40,696 nucleotides of DNA from Chitinophagaceae bacterium (GCA_017882265.1 JADGPW010000250.1:1-40696); one strand, 5' to 3'; numbered from the stretch's first letter, positions 1 through 7,881 are shown. The notes: generated by a model not told the origin, from the sequence alone. Program-made: numbers and translations.

Positions 1-5
1 AACAC

Positions 6-37
6 ATTGGCATCTATATACGTGTTGGGACAAGGGG
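6..37. repeat. 32-bp direct repeat, copy 1
   Basis: The sequence ATTGGCA, then 11 variable bases, then GTTGGGACAAGGGG occurs here and again at 636-667, exactly 630 bp away. Six of the 11 spacer bases also match. The copy abuts the stop codon of the small secreted protein (40-402, minus). AACAC at 1-5 and GTGTT at 22-26 are complementary, so the site can fold. Function unknown; a recombination or cassette boundary is possible but unproven. Confidence 0.7.
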
Positions 38-39
38 GT

Positions 40-402
40 TTAGTACTCAGGAACATGGATGCTTTTGTTTAATATAATCACTTTCAACCTTTCATCCCAA
101 ATTACATATTTGCTATTTCTTATTAACCAAATCCGCCAACTCCTTAAATCTGATTCATTAGGTGGATCAGGCCCAATAACATTGCCTCCTGAGGTTGACG
201 ATATGCCGGTTAAATCTGACATAAACCATGCGGCCCGAAGAACGTTTGTTACAACTTTCGGATATGGTTTTTTGAGATAAACTTCAATAGTATCAAGCTG
301 ATTATTGACTATACGGATTGCAGTACTGTCTTGTGAAGATGAAATAAGGCTTTGACATAATAAAACAGCAATTAAAAGTGAAGTCTTTAACTGTTTTGAC
401 AT
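40..402 (-). CDS. small secreted protein of unknown function
   Basis: The 120-residue protein starts at the ATG at 402, giving a good signal peptide (lysine, then a hydrophobic run, ending LISSSQ near residue 24). The open frame extends further upstream, but that part is basic and unlike a signal peptide. The mature part has no motif I recognise; it contains an isoleucine/valine-rich stretch (IRIVNNQLDTIEVYL) and a Trp-rich segment (SWRIWLIRNSKYVIW) near the C-terminus. It lies between two copies of a 32-bp direct repeat (6-37 and 636-667) and has no functional neighbour, so it may be a recently acquired cassette. Probably exported to the periplasm or surface. Function not assigned. Confidence 0.55.
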   Translation of the reverse strand: MSKQLKTSLLIAVLLCQSLISSSQDSTAIRIVNNQLDTIEVYLKKPYPKVVTNVLRAAWFMSDLTGISSTSGGNVIGPDPPNESDLRSWRIWLIRNSKYVIWDERLKVIILNKSIHVPEY

Positions 403-574
403 ACTATTTCTTTTTCGCCCTTTTTTGAACGGGCTTTTCTTCTTCCTTCTTAGGACTAAACAGGGCAATCCAAAAAAATACGACTGAAACTCCGGTATTA
501 TGTACTTGTAGCTTAAAATAAATTTTTACTCGATTAATTAATGACAGGCATATACCGATAAAGCAAAGCTAACT

Positions 575-611
575 AAAAAAAAGAGGGGGTTTTTAGTCGC
601 CCCCGTTTTTT
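575..611. terminator. bidirectional terminator-like hairpin
   Basis: A-run (575-582), GGGGG (585-589), ten-base loop, CCCCC (600-604), then a T-run (606-611). The A and T runs pair and extend the stem, so it can work on either strand. It is oddly placed, upstream of both the minus-strand gene at 402 and the plus-strand gene at 723. AGCTAA (567-572) and TTAGCT just beyond position 620 could extend it into a larger hairpin. Confidence 0.5.
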
Positions 612-635
612 AATCCTTACCTATTAGCTGTCTGT

Positions 636-667
636 ATTGGCAACTTTATCCAAGTTGGGACAAGGGG
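636..667. repeat. 32-bp direct repeat, copy 2
   Basis: Second copy of ATTGGCA, 11 bases, GTTGGGACAAGGGG (see 6-37). CAACTT (641-646) and AAGTTG (652-657) form a small inverted repeat in its middle. It lies 55 bases upstream of the DUF1737 start codon. Between the terminator-like hairpin and this copy I see no gene. Confidence 0.7.
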
Positions 668-722
668 ATGATAAGGAACTCACTTTATGTATTAGTAGTA
701 CTTTAGTTCCAAAATCTTTTAC

Positions 723-905
723 ATGACGGAGTATATAATTTATTCAGACGTTAGCCTTGCAAAACTTTCAGCCTCGGTCTCCATGAGCCTTAAAGATGGA
801 TGGCAGCTTGCTGGCGGCGTTTCCGTAACTAATACTTTTACTACCGATGAAGAGGAAGCCGACTTGTCGGAAAGATTATTGTTTTGCCAGGCAATGGCAC
901 GATAA
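723..905 (+). CDS. DUF1737 domain protein
   Basis: The 60-residue protein has the pattern of the DUF1737 family: a short beta strand at the N-terminus (EYIIYS), a helix, then the signature KDGWQLAGGVSV (about residues 24-35), an acidic variable stretch, and the typical ending FCQAMAR. The whole protein is about the size of the domain, as is usual for this family. Function is unknown; members are small cytoplasmic proteins. No partner gene is adjacent: the nearest plus-strand gene is pepP, nearly 800 bases downstream. Assignment rests on the GWQ-GGV-QAM pattern and family knowledge. The overlapping frame at 847-1032 shows no recognisable feature and is not called. Confidence 0.7.
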   Translation: MTEYIIYSDVSLAKLSASVSMSLKDGWQLAGGVSVTNTFTTDEEEADLSERLLFCQAMAR

Positions 906-1284
906 AATAGTTTTGGATTATTCGCTTGCTTTTTTAGTTCGTGTAATCAACGAAGAATATAATTTTTTGCGGCCTGCATTTTGGCTCACCGGTGGTGCAT
1001 TTCTCAACTCCGTATTGGCAGGAACATTTTAGGCTGTTATTGGCTTACTCCATTTTTTCATAAGTCCAGGCAATTATTGACCACCGCTTTATTACCGTAT
1101 TTGTGTTTTAAACATGATCTGCTATGACATGATTGTTTACTCTATTAACCTACACTAATAATACACTCTTAGACCTCGTAAATATTGTTTAACTTAGTAT
1201 AAATAACTGTTGATTTTAGGGTAATCATCAGGTATATTTACTAAGGAAACCCTGAAAACAACTGAAAATAACCCTAAGATGAAT

Positions 1285-1328
1285 GGTACTTAAAAGGTAC
1301 ATGAGAGGTACTTGAGTGAGACTTGAAT
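1285..1328. repeat. four 11-bp iterons (GGTACTTGAGT type)
   Basis: Consecutive units GGTACTTAAAA, GGTACATGAGA, GGTACTTGAGT and GAGACTTGAAT at 1285, 1296, 1307 and 1318. The exact 11-bp period puts them on one face of the helix, as expected for cooperative protein binding. No gene starts within 350 bases, so the target is unclear. Confidence 0.6.
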
Positions 1329-1349
1329 GATAGTTTAATCATAGATGAA

Positions 1350-1389
1350 GCCTCGTCCGCCGAGGCTTGGCTTAGGCGGGCTCGCCCGC
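1350..1389. repeat. GC-rich palindrome cluster
   Basis: GCCTC (1350-1354) pairs with GAGGC (1362-1366), CCGCC (1357-1361) can pair with GGCGG (1375-1379), and GCGGGC-TC-GCCCGC (1376-1389) is a perfect hairpin. Alternative foldings compete. It resembles REP-type intergenic repeats and stands out from its AT-rich surroundings. Confidence 0.5.
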
Positions 1390-1683
1390 TTAAGCTTTGC
1401 GTAGGTGGAGCATCTTACAGAGTTGCCAACTCCTGTGAAAAGCTTTAAATTTTAAACGAATTGCAGATCCTCCCTCACCCTTGGTTGAAGTGTTCATTGA
1501 CCTGGGAAAACAGATCTATGAATATTGAAAGAACCATTCAATTTATCCTGCTGTTCTGCTTTTGTGATAAAAGGAACAGGTACAAACCATGCTTTGTCAC
1601 TACCTAATCTATTTGCTTGCTATCTTTAGCGACCATTAACCTGCAGATCTCAGGCATTCCTGGATCTGCTTAAACATTGAACA

Positions 1684-2976
1684 ATGAAATATTTGCCCCT
1701 CAACCCAGAACTTTTTATTAAGAACCGGGAACGTTTTACACGCCAGTTACCAAGAAACGCCATTGCTGTTTTTGTAAGTAATGATGAAGTCCCGGTAAAT
1801 GGCGACGCCATTTATCCCTTTAAACAAAACAGCGACCTGTTCTGGCTGAGTGGTATTACACAGGAAGACAGTATGGTCATTCTATTTCCTGATAACCCCG
1901 ATCCAAAATACCGTGAAGTATTGGTATTGGTTCGTCCCAATGAACTAAAAGAAAAATGGGATGGAAAAAGATTAAGAGTAAATGAAGCGCAGGCGATAAG
2001 CGGGATCAAAACAATTGTTTGGCTGGATAGCCTGGATGGTTTGCTACAACCCTGGATCCACCTGGCTGACCATATTTATCTTGACAGCAATGAGAATGAT
2101 CGTAAAGCAAGCTTACTACAAACAAGAGAATACCGTTTCATCAATGAAATGAAAACCCGTTACCCGCTTCACCATTTTGAACGAACCGCAAAGATCATGA
2201 AGGAATTGAGGGGTATAAAGACCGCGCTTGAAATTGAAGTACTGCAAAAAGCTATTGATATAACAGAAAGTACTTTCCGCCGGCTGTTGAAATTCATAAA
2301 ACCCGGCGTCATGGAATTTGAAATTGAAGCGGAGATCCTGCATTCCTTTTTCAGCCAGCGTGCTACGGGCCTGGCCTATGGCAGCATCATTGCCAGCGGT
2401 GACCGGGCCAGGACACTCCATTATGTTTCCAATAGCGAGGAATGTAAAAACGGGGAATTAATATTGATGGATTTTGGAGCCGAATATGGTGGCTATTGTG
2501 CCGACCTGACCCGTACCGTTCCTGCCAGCGGAAAATTTACCCGGAGACAAAAAAATGTTTATAACGCCTGTCTGCACCTGCATGATTATGCCAAGAGTTT
2601 ATTAAAGCCCGGGATCAGCATTATTGATTATACAGACAAAGTGGGTGAAGAAGCCACACAACAATTTTTAAAGATCGGTTTGCTGAAAAAAACAGAAGTG
2701 AAAAACGAGGATCCGGAAAACAGGGCTTACCGCAAATACCTCTACCATGGTATCTCCCATCACCTGGGTGTTGATGTACATGACCTGGGTACAAGAACGG
2801 AACCAATAAAAGCAGGCATGGTATTCACCGTAGAACCGGGTATTTATATTGAAGCAGAACAAATGGGTGTCCGGATAGAAAATAATATTTGGATAACAAA
2901 GAACGGGAATACGGACCTGATGAAGAATATACCTATTACGGTAGAAGAGATTGAGGCGGTGATGAAGCCCTCCTAA
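1684..2976 (+). CDS. pepP: Xaa-Pro aminopeptidase (M24B)
   Basis: Cytoplasmic metallo-aminopeptidase that removes an N-terminal residue preceding proline. The protein of 430 residues has an N-terminal AMP_N domain (about 1-135, with the typical PFKQNSDLFWLSG segment) and a C-terminal pita-bread catalytic domain. The five expected metal ligands are visible: Asp263 (MDFGAEYGG), Asp274 (CADLTRT), His359 or 360 (SHHLGVDVHD), Glu384 (FTVEPGIYIE) and Glu399 (VRIENNIW). Length is normal. The last codons (KPS) and the stop TAA lie in a short G/C palindrome (2968-2995), so the native C-terminus may have been replaced. It stands alone or leads into pssA about 80 bases downstream. Confidence 0.93.
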   Translation: MKYLPLNPELFIKNRERFTRQLPRNAIAVFVSNDEVPVNGDAIYPFKQNSDLFWLSGITQEDSMVILFPDNPDPKYREVLVLVRPNELKEKWDGKRLRVNEAQAISGIKTIVWLDSLDGLLQPWIHLADHIYLDSNENDRKASLLQTREYRFINEMKTRYPLHHFERTAKIMKELRGIKTALEIEVLQKAIDITESTFRRLLKFIKPGVMEFEIEAEILHSFFSQRATGLAYGSIIASGDRARTLHYVSNSEECKNGELILMDFGAEYGGYCADLTRTVPASGKFTRRQKNVYNACLHLHDYAKSLLKPGISIIDYTDKVGEEATQQFLKIGLLKKTEVKNEDPENRAYRKYLYHGISHHLGVDVHDLGTRTEPIKAGMVFTVEPGIYIEAEQMGVRIENNIWITKNGNTDLMKNIPITVEEIEAVMKPS

Positions 2977-2995
2977 ATCCTCCCTAAAGGGAGGA
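2968..2995. repeat. short G/C palindrome spanning pepP stop
   Basis: TCCTCCC (2978-2984), TAAA loop, GGGAGGA (2989-2995), preceded by CCCTCCTAA, which supplies the stop codon of pepP. There is no T-run, so it is not a typical terminator. Related in composition to the elements at 3069, 4192, 16549 and 22192. Confidence 0.6.
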
Positions 2996-3055
2996 CTTCC
3001 GTACAGTCATTGAATTAGGTTAGGTTGATTATTTTTGGAAACTAATATTTAAATA

Positions 3056-3847
3056 ATGCCGAATAATTCCTCCTTTAGGGGGTTAGGGGGTATCCCCAAT
3101 TTCTTTACGCTTCTCAATCTCGTATTCGGCTGCCTGGCTATTATTTTTACTTTACAGAATGGTATTATAATCACTGTTGATCCTACCGGCGTCCAATTGC
3201 TGAATATCCCCGAAAAAATATGGATGGCTTCGCTATTCATAGGATTAGCTGCCCTTGTGGATTTCCTGGATGGATTTGTTGCCAGGCTTTTCAAAGCAAC
3301 TTCTGGCATGGGAAAACAATTGGATTCATTGGCTGACCTCGTAAGTTTTGGAGTGGCCCCCGCCATGATCATGTACCAGTTTCTTCGTTTGAGTTTTGCC
3401 CAGAGTGCCGGAGGGTTGGAGGTTTCAATTTGGTGGCTTTCGCCAGCGTTATTATTACCTTGTGCAGCTGCCTGGCGACTCGCCAGGTTTAACCTTGACG
3501 AGAGCCAGTCTTTTTCATTTAAAGGACTGCCGGTACCGGCTACAGGAATATTTGTTGCCTCCCTTCCGTTGATCTACTGGAATGTTCATGAATCATGGGT
3601 ACAGGCATTATTACTGAATAAATGGTTCCTGTTCGGACTGTTGGTTTCCTTGTCGTGGCTGATGGTCTCCTCGCTTCCATTGATGGCACTAAAATTCAGG
3701 GATCTCAGCCTGAAAAATAATTTGCCTAAATATATATTGGCAGCGATCGCAATAGCAGCGGTACTGATCTTTACCTGGATGGCTGTCCCGGTTGTGGTGC
3801 TTGCCTATGTTCTTATATCTTTGCTCTTCAAAAGCAAAGCAGCATGA
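3056..3847 (+). CDS. pssA: CDP-diacylglycerol-serine O-phosphatidyltransferase
   Basis: Integral membrane enzyme that makes phosphatidylserine from CDP-diacylglycerol and serine, the first step to phosphatidylethanolamine. The CDP-alcohol phosphotransferase signature is intact: Asp69, Asp72-Gly, Ala-Arg77, Gly, Asp90 and Asp94 (DFLDGFVARLF through LDSLADLVSFG). Several hydrophobic helices follow, as usual. Length 263. Residues about 5-12 (SSFRGLGG) are encoded by a repeat element at 3069-3090; family members usually begin close to the IPNFFTLLN segment, so this N-terminus looks acquired. The stop overlaps the start of purS (ATGA), indicating co-translation. Confidence 0.92.
   Translation: MPNNSSFRGLGGIPNFFTLLNLVFGCLAIIFTLQNGIIITVDPTGVQLLNIPEKIWMASLFIGLAALVDFLDGFVARLFKATSGMGKQLDSLADLVSFGVAPAMIMYQFLRLSFAQSAGGLEVSIWWLSPALLLPCAAAWRLARFNLDESQSFSFKGLPVPATGIFVASLPLIYWNVHESWVQALLLNKWFLFGLLVSLSWLMVSSLPLMALKFRDLSLKNNLPKYILAAIAIAAVLIFTWMAVPVVVLAYVLISLLFKSKAA
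3069..3090. repeat. 22-bp G/C-run element inside pssA
   Basis: CCTCCTTTAGGGGG followed by TTAGGGGG. It has the same architecture as 4192-4213 and 16549-16570 (C-run, TTTAG, G-run, two bases, A, G-run). Read in the pssA frame it gives the SSFRGLGG segment; in rsmI the sister copy is read in the same frame as SPFRGTGG. Confidence 0.75.
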
Positions 3848-4116
3848 TCTATACCGTTCAGATAAAAGTAATGCCCCTGAAAGAATTACTGGACCCTCAG
3901 GGTAAAGCCGTTATGAGTGGCCTTGTAAACATGGGACTTACTGGTGTGGAAGATGTAAGAGTTGGAAAGAATATCAGTTTGCAGGTCAATGCTGATTCAG
4001 CCGATCAGGCAAAACTAATGGCGGAAGAAGCCAGTAAGAAGTTATTGGCGAATCCGGTAATGGAGTATTTTGAAATAAGCTGTGAAACCCCCAATCCGCC
4101 ACAGGCGGAGAGTTAG
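3844..4116 (+). CDS. purS: phosphoribosylformylglycinamidine synthase subunit PurS
   Basis: Small subunit of the PurS-PurQ-PurL FGAM synthase complex of purine synthesis; it links the glutaminase to the synthetase and helps channel ammonia. The 90 residues match the family in length and pattern: YTVQIKVMPLKELLDPQGKAV at the start, LTGVEDVRVGKNISLQV in the middle and NPVMEYFEI near the end. Its ATG overlaps the pssA stop. The genes for PurQ and PurL are not nearby, so the complex is assembled from dispersed genes. The final residues (NPPQAES) are encoded across a small hairpin, CCGCC-aca-GGCGG at about 4097-4109, another repeat at a gene end. Confidence 0.9.
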   Translation: MIYTVQIKVMPLKELLDPQGKAVMSGLVNMGLTGVEDVRVGKNISLQVNADSADQAKLMAEEASKKLLANPVMEYFEISCETPNPPQAES

Positions 4117-4148
4117 AAATTTCGTTCTCTCAAAACTTATTTTCTGCT

Positions 4149-4880
4149 TTGAATAATTCTCGAAAGGAAGAGGGAAATATCAATCTAGGTTCCCCCTTTA
4201 GGGGGACAGGGGGAATCCTCTTTATTGTTCCAACCCCTATCGGAAATCTCAAAGACATCACGCTCCGCGCACTTGAAGTGCTGAAAGAAGTTGATCTTAT
4301 TCTCGCGGAAGACACCAGGACCTCTTCTCATTTGCTAAACCATTACCAGATCAACAAACAACTTTCTCCTTATCACCAGCACAATGAACACAAAGTGTTA
4401 CAGCATTTAGTGAGTCAATTGCTGGAAGGGAAAAAGATGGCGCTGGTAACGGATGCCGGAACCCCCGGTATTTCCGATCCCGCTTTTCTGTTAGTGAGGG
4501 AATGTATCAAGGTGGGTGTAAAAGTAGAATGTTTGCCGGGCGCAACGGCGTTTGTACCGGCACTGGTCAATAGCGGTATACCGGCTAACCGTTTTTGTTT
4601 TGAAGGGTTTCTTCCCTTGAAGAAAGGACGTCAAACACTATTAAAACAATTATCCACCGAAGAAAGAACGATGATCTTCTATGAATCCCCATTGAGATTG
4701 GTAAAAACACTGGAAGAGTTCATCACCTGGTTTGGAGAGAACCGGGCCTGTGCAGTGAGCCGGGAAATGACCAAGCTATTTGAAGAAAATAAACAAGGAA
4801 CATTGCGGGAAGTATGTGATCATTTCAAAGGAAAAACGGTGAAAGGTGAGATCGTCATTATAGTGGCTGGTTGTAATTAA
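4149..4880 (+). CDS. rsmI: 16S rRNA (cytidine1402-2'-O)-methyltransferase
   Basis: SAM-dependent methylation of the ribose of C1402 in 16S rRNA, tuning decoding in the P site. The tetrapyrrole-methylase fold is clear: IVPTPIGNLKDIT, AEDTRTSSHLLNHY, VTDAGTPGISDP and LPGATAFVPALVNSG. No ATG is available: the only start giving the full frame is TTG at 4149. The family normally begins almost directly at the LFIVPTPIGNL segment, whereas here about 23 residues precede it, including SPFRGTGG encoded by the repeat at 4192-4213. The insertion may have displaced the original start codon, and the true start is uncertain. Downstream of purS by 32 bases. Confidence 0.9.
   Translation: MNNSRKEEGNINLGSPFRGTGGILFIVPTPIGNLKDITLRALEVLKEVDLILAEDTRTSSHLLNHYQINKQLSPYHQHNEHKVLQHLVSQLLEGKKMALVTDAGTPGISDPAFLLVRECIKVGVKVECLPGATAFVPALVNSGIPANRFCFEGFLPLKKGRQTLLKQLSTEERTMIFYESPLRLVKTLEEFITWFGENRACAVSREMTKLFEENKQGTLREVCDHFKGKTVKGEIVIIVAGCN
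4192..4213. repeat. 22-bp G/C-run element inside rsmI
   Basis: CCCCCTTTAGGGGG followed by ACAGGGGG; 21 of 22 bases match the element at 16549-16570. It is translated as SPFRGTGG at the N-terminus of RsmI. Confidence 0.8.
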
Positions 4881-4906
4881 AAACTGTCCCCTTTGGGTTA
4901 ATAAAA

Positions 4907-4993
4907 AGGAATTGGGAAATCGTTATTGAGAATGGGTCGGGATTTTTCGATCATCGTGAACCCCCAATAGCTAATAACTAATCCCCAATTCCT
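4907..4993. repeat. imperfect palindrome after rsmI
   Basis: AGGAATTGGG (4907-4916) and its reverse complement (4984-4993). Inner parts are also similar in inverted order (GTTATTGAG against CTAATAACT). It lies between rsmI and the peptidase gene and may act as a transcript hairpin. Confidence 0.65.
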
Positions 4994-5074
4994 GATTTCA
5001 GCCACCGGTCAATTTTCTCTTTTTGTATAGCCTTCTTTACCGAAATTTGCCAACCTGGGCATTAAACTACGTAT

Positions 5075-6916
5075 ATGAAAAAACATGTGATACTGGTTTT
5101 GATCATCCTTGGTATCCAGATCGTTACCTACGCGCAACCGGACCGCTGGCAGCAACGGGTGAAATATGTGATGAGCATCAATATGAATGTGCAAACCAAC
5201 CAGTTTACCGGCAAACAGAAACTGGAATATTCGAACAATTCTCCCGATACACTCTCCAGGGTTTTCTACCATCTTTATTTTAATGCTTTTCAACCCGGCA
5301 GCATGATGGATGTAAGAAGCAGGAGACAGGGTACCATCATAGTGGGAAGAGGCCAGGATTGGGACCAGCGGATACGGGATCGTATACAAAATCTGAAACC
5401 GGATGAAATAGGGTATCAAAAGATCATATCACTAAAAATGAATGGTCGTCCCCAGGAATTCAAAGTAGACGAAACGATCCTCGAGGTCAGGCTCGATAAA
5501 CCTATTTTGCCCCGATCAAAAGTGGTATTTGATATGGAATTTGAAGCCCAGGTACCGCTGCAGGTTCGCCGGAGCGGGAGGGATAATCCTACTTCAAAAG
5601 TTCGTTATTCGATGAGTCAATGGTATCCCAAACTCTGTGAATATGATTATGAAGGCTGGCACCCGACACCTTATGTAGGTCGTGAGTTTTATGGTGTCTG
5701 GGGAGATTTCGATGTAAGCATCAGCATTGACAGAAAATATATCCTGGGCGGAACCGGTTATTTACAAAACCCCAACCAGATCGGTTATGGCTATGAAGAC
5801 GCTGGCGCAAGAGTTACAAGACCCGCAGGCGAAAAATTAACCTGGCATTTTATTGCCCCCAATGTGCATGATTTTATGTGGGCAGCGGATCCGGATTATA
5901 TACATGTTTCAAGAAAGCTGAAAGACAGCCTGACCATTCGTGTGCTTTATAAACCCACCAATGCTACCGCTAAACAATGGGAGGACCTGTTGGATATGGC
6001 AGAGAAAGCATTGCCCTATATCGAGAAGACTTTCGGAGCTTACCCGTACAGACAATTCTCGTTTATTCATGGTGGTGATGGCGGTATGGAATACCCGATG
6101 GCGACTTTATGCATTGGACCGGGTGCGGCATTACACGAATGGATGCACAGCTGGTATTATGGTATGCTCGGCACCAATGAGTCCCTGTATCCCTGGATGG
6201 ATGAAGGCTTTACCCAATATGCCGAGGAAAGAATATCAGCCTGGCTGAATAATAGCCATGGTTTTGCTCAGGCCAATAATTATGCGGGGTATTATTCCTT
6301 GGTAAAAAGCGGCAGGGAAGAACCACTGACCACACATGCCGATCATTATAATACTAATGCCGCATATGGCAGTGCCGCCTATTCAAAAGGATCTGTATTT
6401 CTTGAACAACTGGGTTATATCGTCAGTGCACAGGTGAGAGATAAGATCCTGCTGGAATATTACCGGTTATGGCGGTTCAAACATCCCAATGCCGCTGATT
6501 TTATAAGGGTAGCGGAAAAAGTAAGTGATATGAAACTGGATTGGTATAAGGAATACTGGGTGAATTCTACTAAAACCATTGATTATAGTATTGACAGTTT
6601 ATGGGAAGAAGGAGGCAAAACAAAGATCCGGTTGAGCAGGATCGGTTTGATGCCGATGCCCATCGACCTGCAACTGACATTTAAAGATGGAAGCAAAGAA
6701 CTGCATTATATACCCATGAACCTGATGTACGGTGAAAAACCGATCGAAGATTCAACCATTACACGTAAAACCTATGAACCCTGGAAATGGACAAGCAGTA
6801 CTTATACCGTTGAAACAAACAGGAAGCTGGCTGATTTTACCATTGTTGAAATAGATCCATCTCAGCGAATGGCTGATGTGGAACGAAAGAATAACAGGTT
6901 GGAGTTGAAATGGTAA
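5075..6916 (+). CDS. secreted M1-family metallopeptidase
   Basis: Zinc peptidase of the gluzincin type, probably an aminopeptidase acting outside the cytoplasm. Signal peptide at residues 1-21 (KKHVILVLIILG, ending TYAQ). An N-terminal beta-sandwich domain is followed by the catalytic domain with GGMEYP at 336-341 (the GAMEN-like substrate loop), the zinc motif HEWMH (His354, Glu355, His358) and the third ligand Glu377 in MDEGFTQYAEE. Total 613 residues, near the usual size for Bacteroidota relatives. No obvious operon partner: a palindrome lies upstream (4907-4993) and another downstream (6993-7124). The exact substrate cannot be read from the sequence. Confidence 0.88.
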   Translation: MKKHVILVLIILGIQIVTYAQPDRWQQRVKYVMSINMNVQTNQFTGKQKLEYSNNSPDTLSRVFYHLYFNAFQPGSMMDVRSRRQGTIIVGRGQDWDQRIRDRIQNLKPDEIGYQKIISLKMNGRPQEFKVDETILEVRLDKPILPRSKVVFDMEFEAQVPLQVRRSGRDNPTSKVRYSMSQWYPKLCEYDYEGWHPTPYVGREFYGVWGDFDVSISIDRKYILGGTGYLQNPNQIGYGYEDAGARVTRPAGEKLTWHFIAPNVHDFMWAADPDYIHVSRKLKDSLTIRVLYKPTNATAKQWEDLLDMAEKALPYIEKTFGAYPYRQFSFIHGGDGGMEYPMATLCIGPGAALHEWMHSWYYGMLGTNESLYPWMDEGFTQYAEERISAWLNNSHGFAQANNYAGYYSLVKSGREEPLTTHADHYNTNAAYGSAAYSKGSVFLEQLGYIVSAQVRDKILLEYYRLWRFKHPNAADFIRVAEKVSDMKLDWYKEYWVNSTKTIDYSIDSLWEEGGKTKIRLSRIGLMPMPIDLQLTFKDGSKELHYIPMNLMYGEKPIEDSTITRKTYEPWKWTSSTYTVETNRKLADFTIVEIDPSQRMADVERKNNRLELKW

Positions 6917-6992
6917 AACAACCGGTCAGGAAGTCAGTGAGTCATTAAGCCTGCCTGCCGGCAGCTTATCCTTATCCAAAACTTACCTTAAA

Positions 6993-7124
6993 ACCCCGGC
7001 GGTAGCTTTTTGAACCACATAGGACATAGAAAACATAGTGTTCACATAGCAATCTATGTGTGTATTTCTTTGTGCCTATATTCCTATGTGGTTCAAATCT
7101 AACGGTAATTTTAATTCCGGGGTT
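6993..7124. repeat. large palindrome between convergent genes (TGAACCACATAGG family)
   Basis: TGAACCACATAGGA (7011-7024) has a perfect inverted copy at 7082-7095. Outer arms AACCCCGG (6993-7000) and CCGGGGTT (7117-7124) also pair. Within the arms the word ACATAG recurs four times. It shares its TGAACCACA-AGG ends with the element at 35532-35613. Probably a terminator-like structure between the convergent peptidase and rsmG genes. Confidence 0.75.
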
Positions 7125-7152
7125 ATTTAGCAGGCCGGGAATAGCCGGGAAA

Positions 7153-7782
7153 TCATTTTGATACATACAGTATATATTTTTCTTTAAAAAAGTCTTCCGT
7201 AAATAACCCCGATATTTCAATAATGCGGGGTCGGGTGCCGCTTTCCATAATTTCTGTGGTAAGATCGCCTCCTTTCAGACAGATAAGACCCGGGGGAGGG
7301 TTTTCGTTTACCGCCTTCTGTTTTTTTAAAAGAGGTTTAGACCAATACCAGAGATCTTTTAATGGAGCTACGGCCCTTGAAATGACATAGTCAAACTTCC
7401 TGTTCTTAATTTCTTCTACTCTTGTATGTTGGATCGTTACATTCTTTAATTCAAGATCTGATACGACCGCTGCAACCACTTTAAGTTTTTTGGCGATGCT
7501 GTCCACCAGGTGAAAATGTACTTCCGGAAAAAAAATAGCCAGGGGTATACCGGGAAAGCCGCCTCCCGTACCCAGATCCATTATTTCCATAGCCCCCTCA
7601 AATTGAAAACCGGCCGCAATACTAAGCGAATGGAGCACATGTTTTTCATACAGGCTGTCAATGTCTTTCCGGGAAATGATATTGATCTTTTGGTTCCATT
7701 CTTTATATAAAGGCGCTAACGCCCTGAATTGTTCAAGTTGTTTTGGGCTGAATTCGGAGAAATATTTAAGGATAATATCCAT
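7153..7782 (-). CDS. rsmG: 16S rRNA (guanine527-N7)-methyltransferase
   Basis: Methylates N7 of G527 in 16S rRNA using SAM. The 209 residues carry the family hallmarks: LYKEWNQKINIISRKD near residue 27, the SAM-binding glycine loop DLGTGGGFPGIPLA, the HLVDSIAKKLKV acidic strand, and ISRAVAPLKDL. Length is typical. Start is ATG at 7782. The gene lies downstream of the glycosyltransferase on the same strand, about 100 bases away, with the palindrome at 7806-7879 between them, and is convergent with the peptidase. Confidence 0.93.
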   Translation of the reverse strand: MDIILKYFSEFSPKQLEQFRALAPLYKEWNQKINIISRKDIDSLYEKHVLHSLSIAAGFQFEGAMEIMDLGTGGGFPGIPLAIFFPEVHFHLVDSIAKKLKVVAAVVSDLELKNVTIQHTRVEEIKNRKFDYVISRAVAPLKDLWYWSKPLLKKQKAVNENPPPGLICLKGGDLTTEIMESGTRPRIIEISGLFTEDFFKEKYILYVSK

Positions 7783-7805
7783 GGGTTTGTTGATGCAGGT
7801 TTCTC

Positions 7806-7879
7806 ATTGATCATTGATCATTGAGCATTGAATATCTTTTTTGAGCAAAATGTTCAATATTCAACGATCAATGATCAAT
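7806..7879. repeat. palindrome of ATTGATC words
   Basis: ATTGATCATTGAT (7806-7818) and its perfect reverse complement (7867-7879). The arms consist of repeats of the 8-base words TTGATCAT and TTGAGCAT. The stop codon of the glycosyltransferase (7882-7884) directly adjoins it. Confidence 0.75.
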
Positions 7880-7881
7880 GC

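Larger units (their letters stand above)
906..1683. other. gene-free region of about 780 bases
   Basis: No convincing coding sequence on either strand. It holds four 11-bp iterons (1285-1328) and a GC-rich palindrome cluster (1350-1389), both listed separately. GGGTAATCATCAGG near 1218 is followed by two ACCCT-type stretches (about 1246 and 1270), a loose inverted pair. The rest is AT-rich with nothing recognisable; it must contain the promoter of pepP, but I cannot place it. Confidence 0.6.

Noticed and set aside
847-1032. 61-residue frame overlapping the DUF1737 gene
   Set aside because: It overlaps a recognisable gene in another frame, has no motif, and its composition looks random.
1350-1389. 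tRNA or structured RNA gene
   Set aside because: The pairing arms are short and compete with each other; no cloverleaf, anticodon loop or T-loop sequence can be drawn.
3844-4116. PurS as part of a purine operon
   Set aside because: Overlap with pssA and a following rsmI gene show a mixed operon; no purQ or purL is present in the window.
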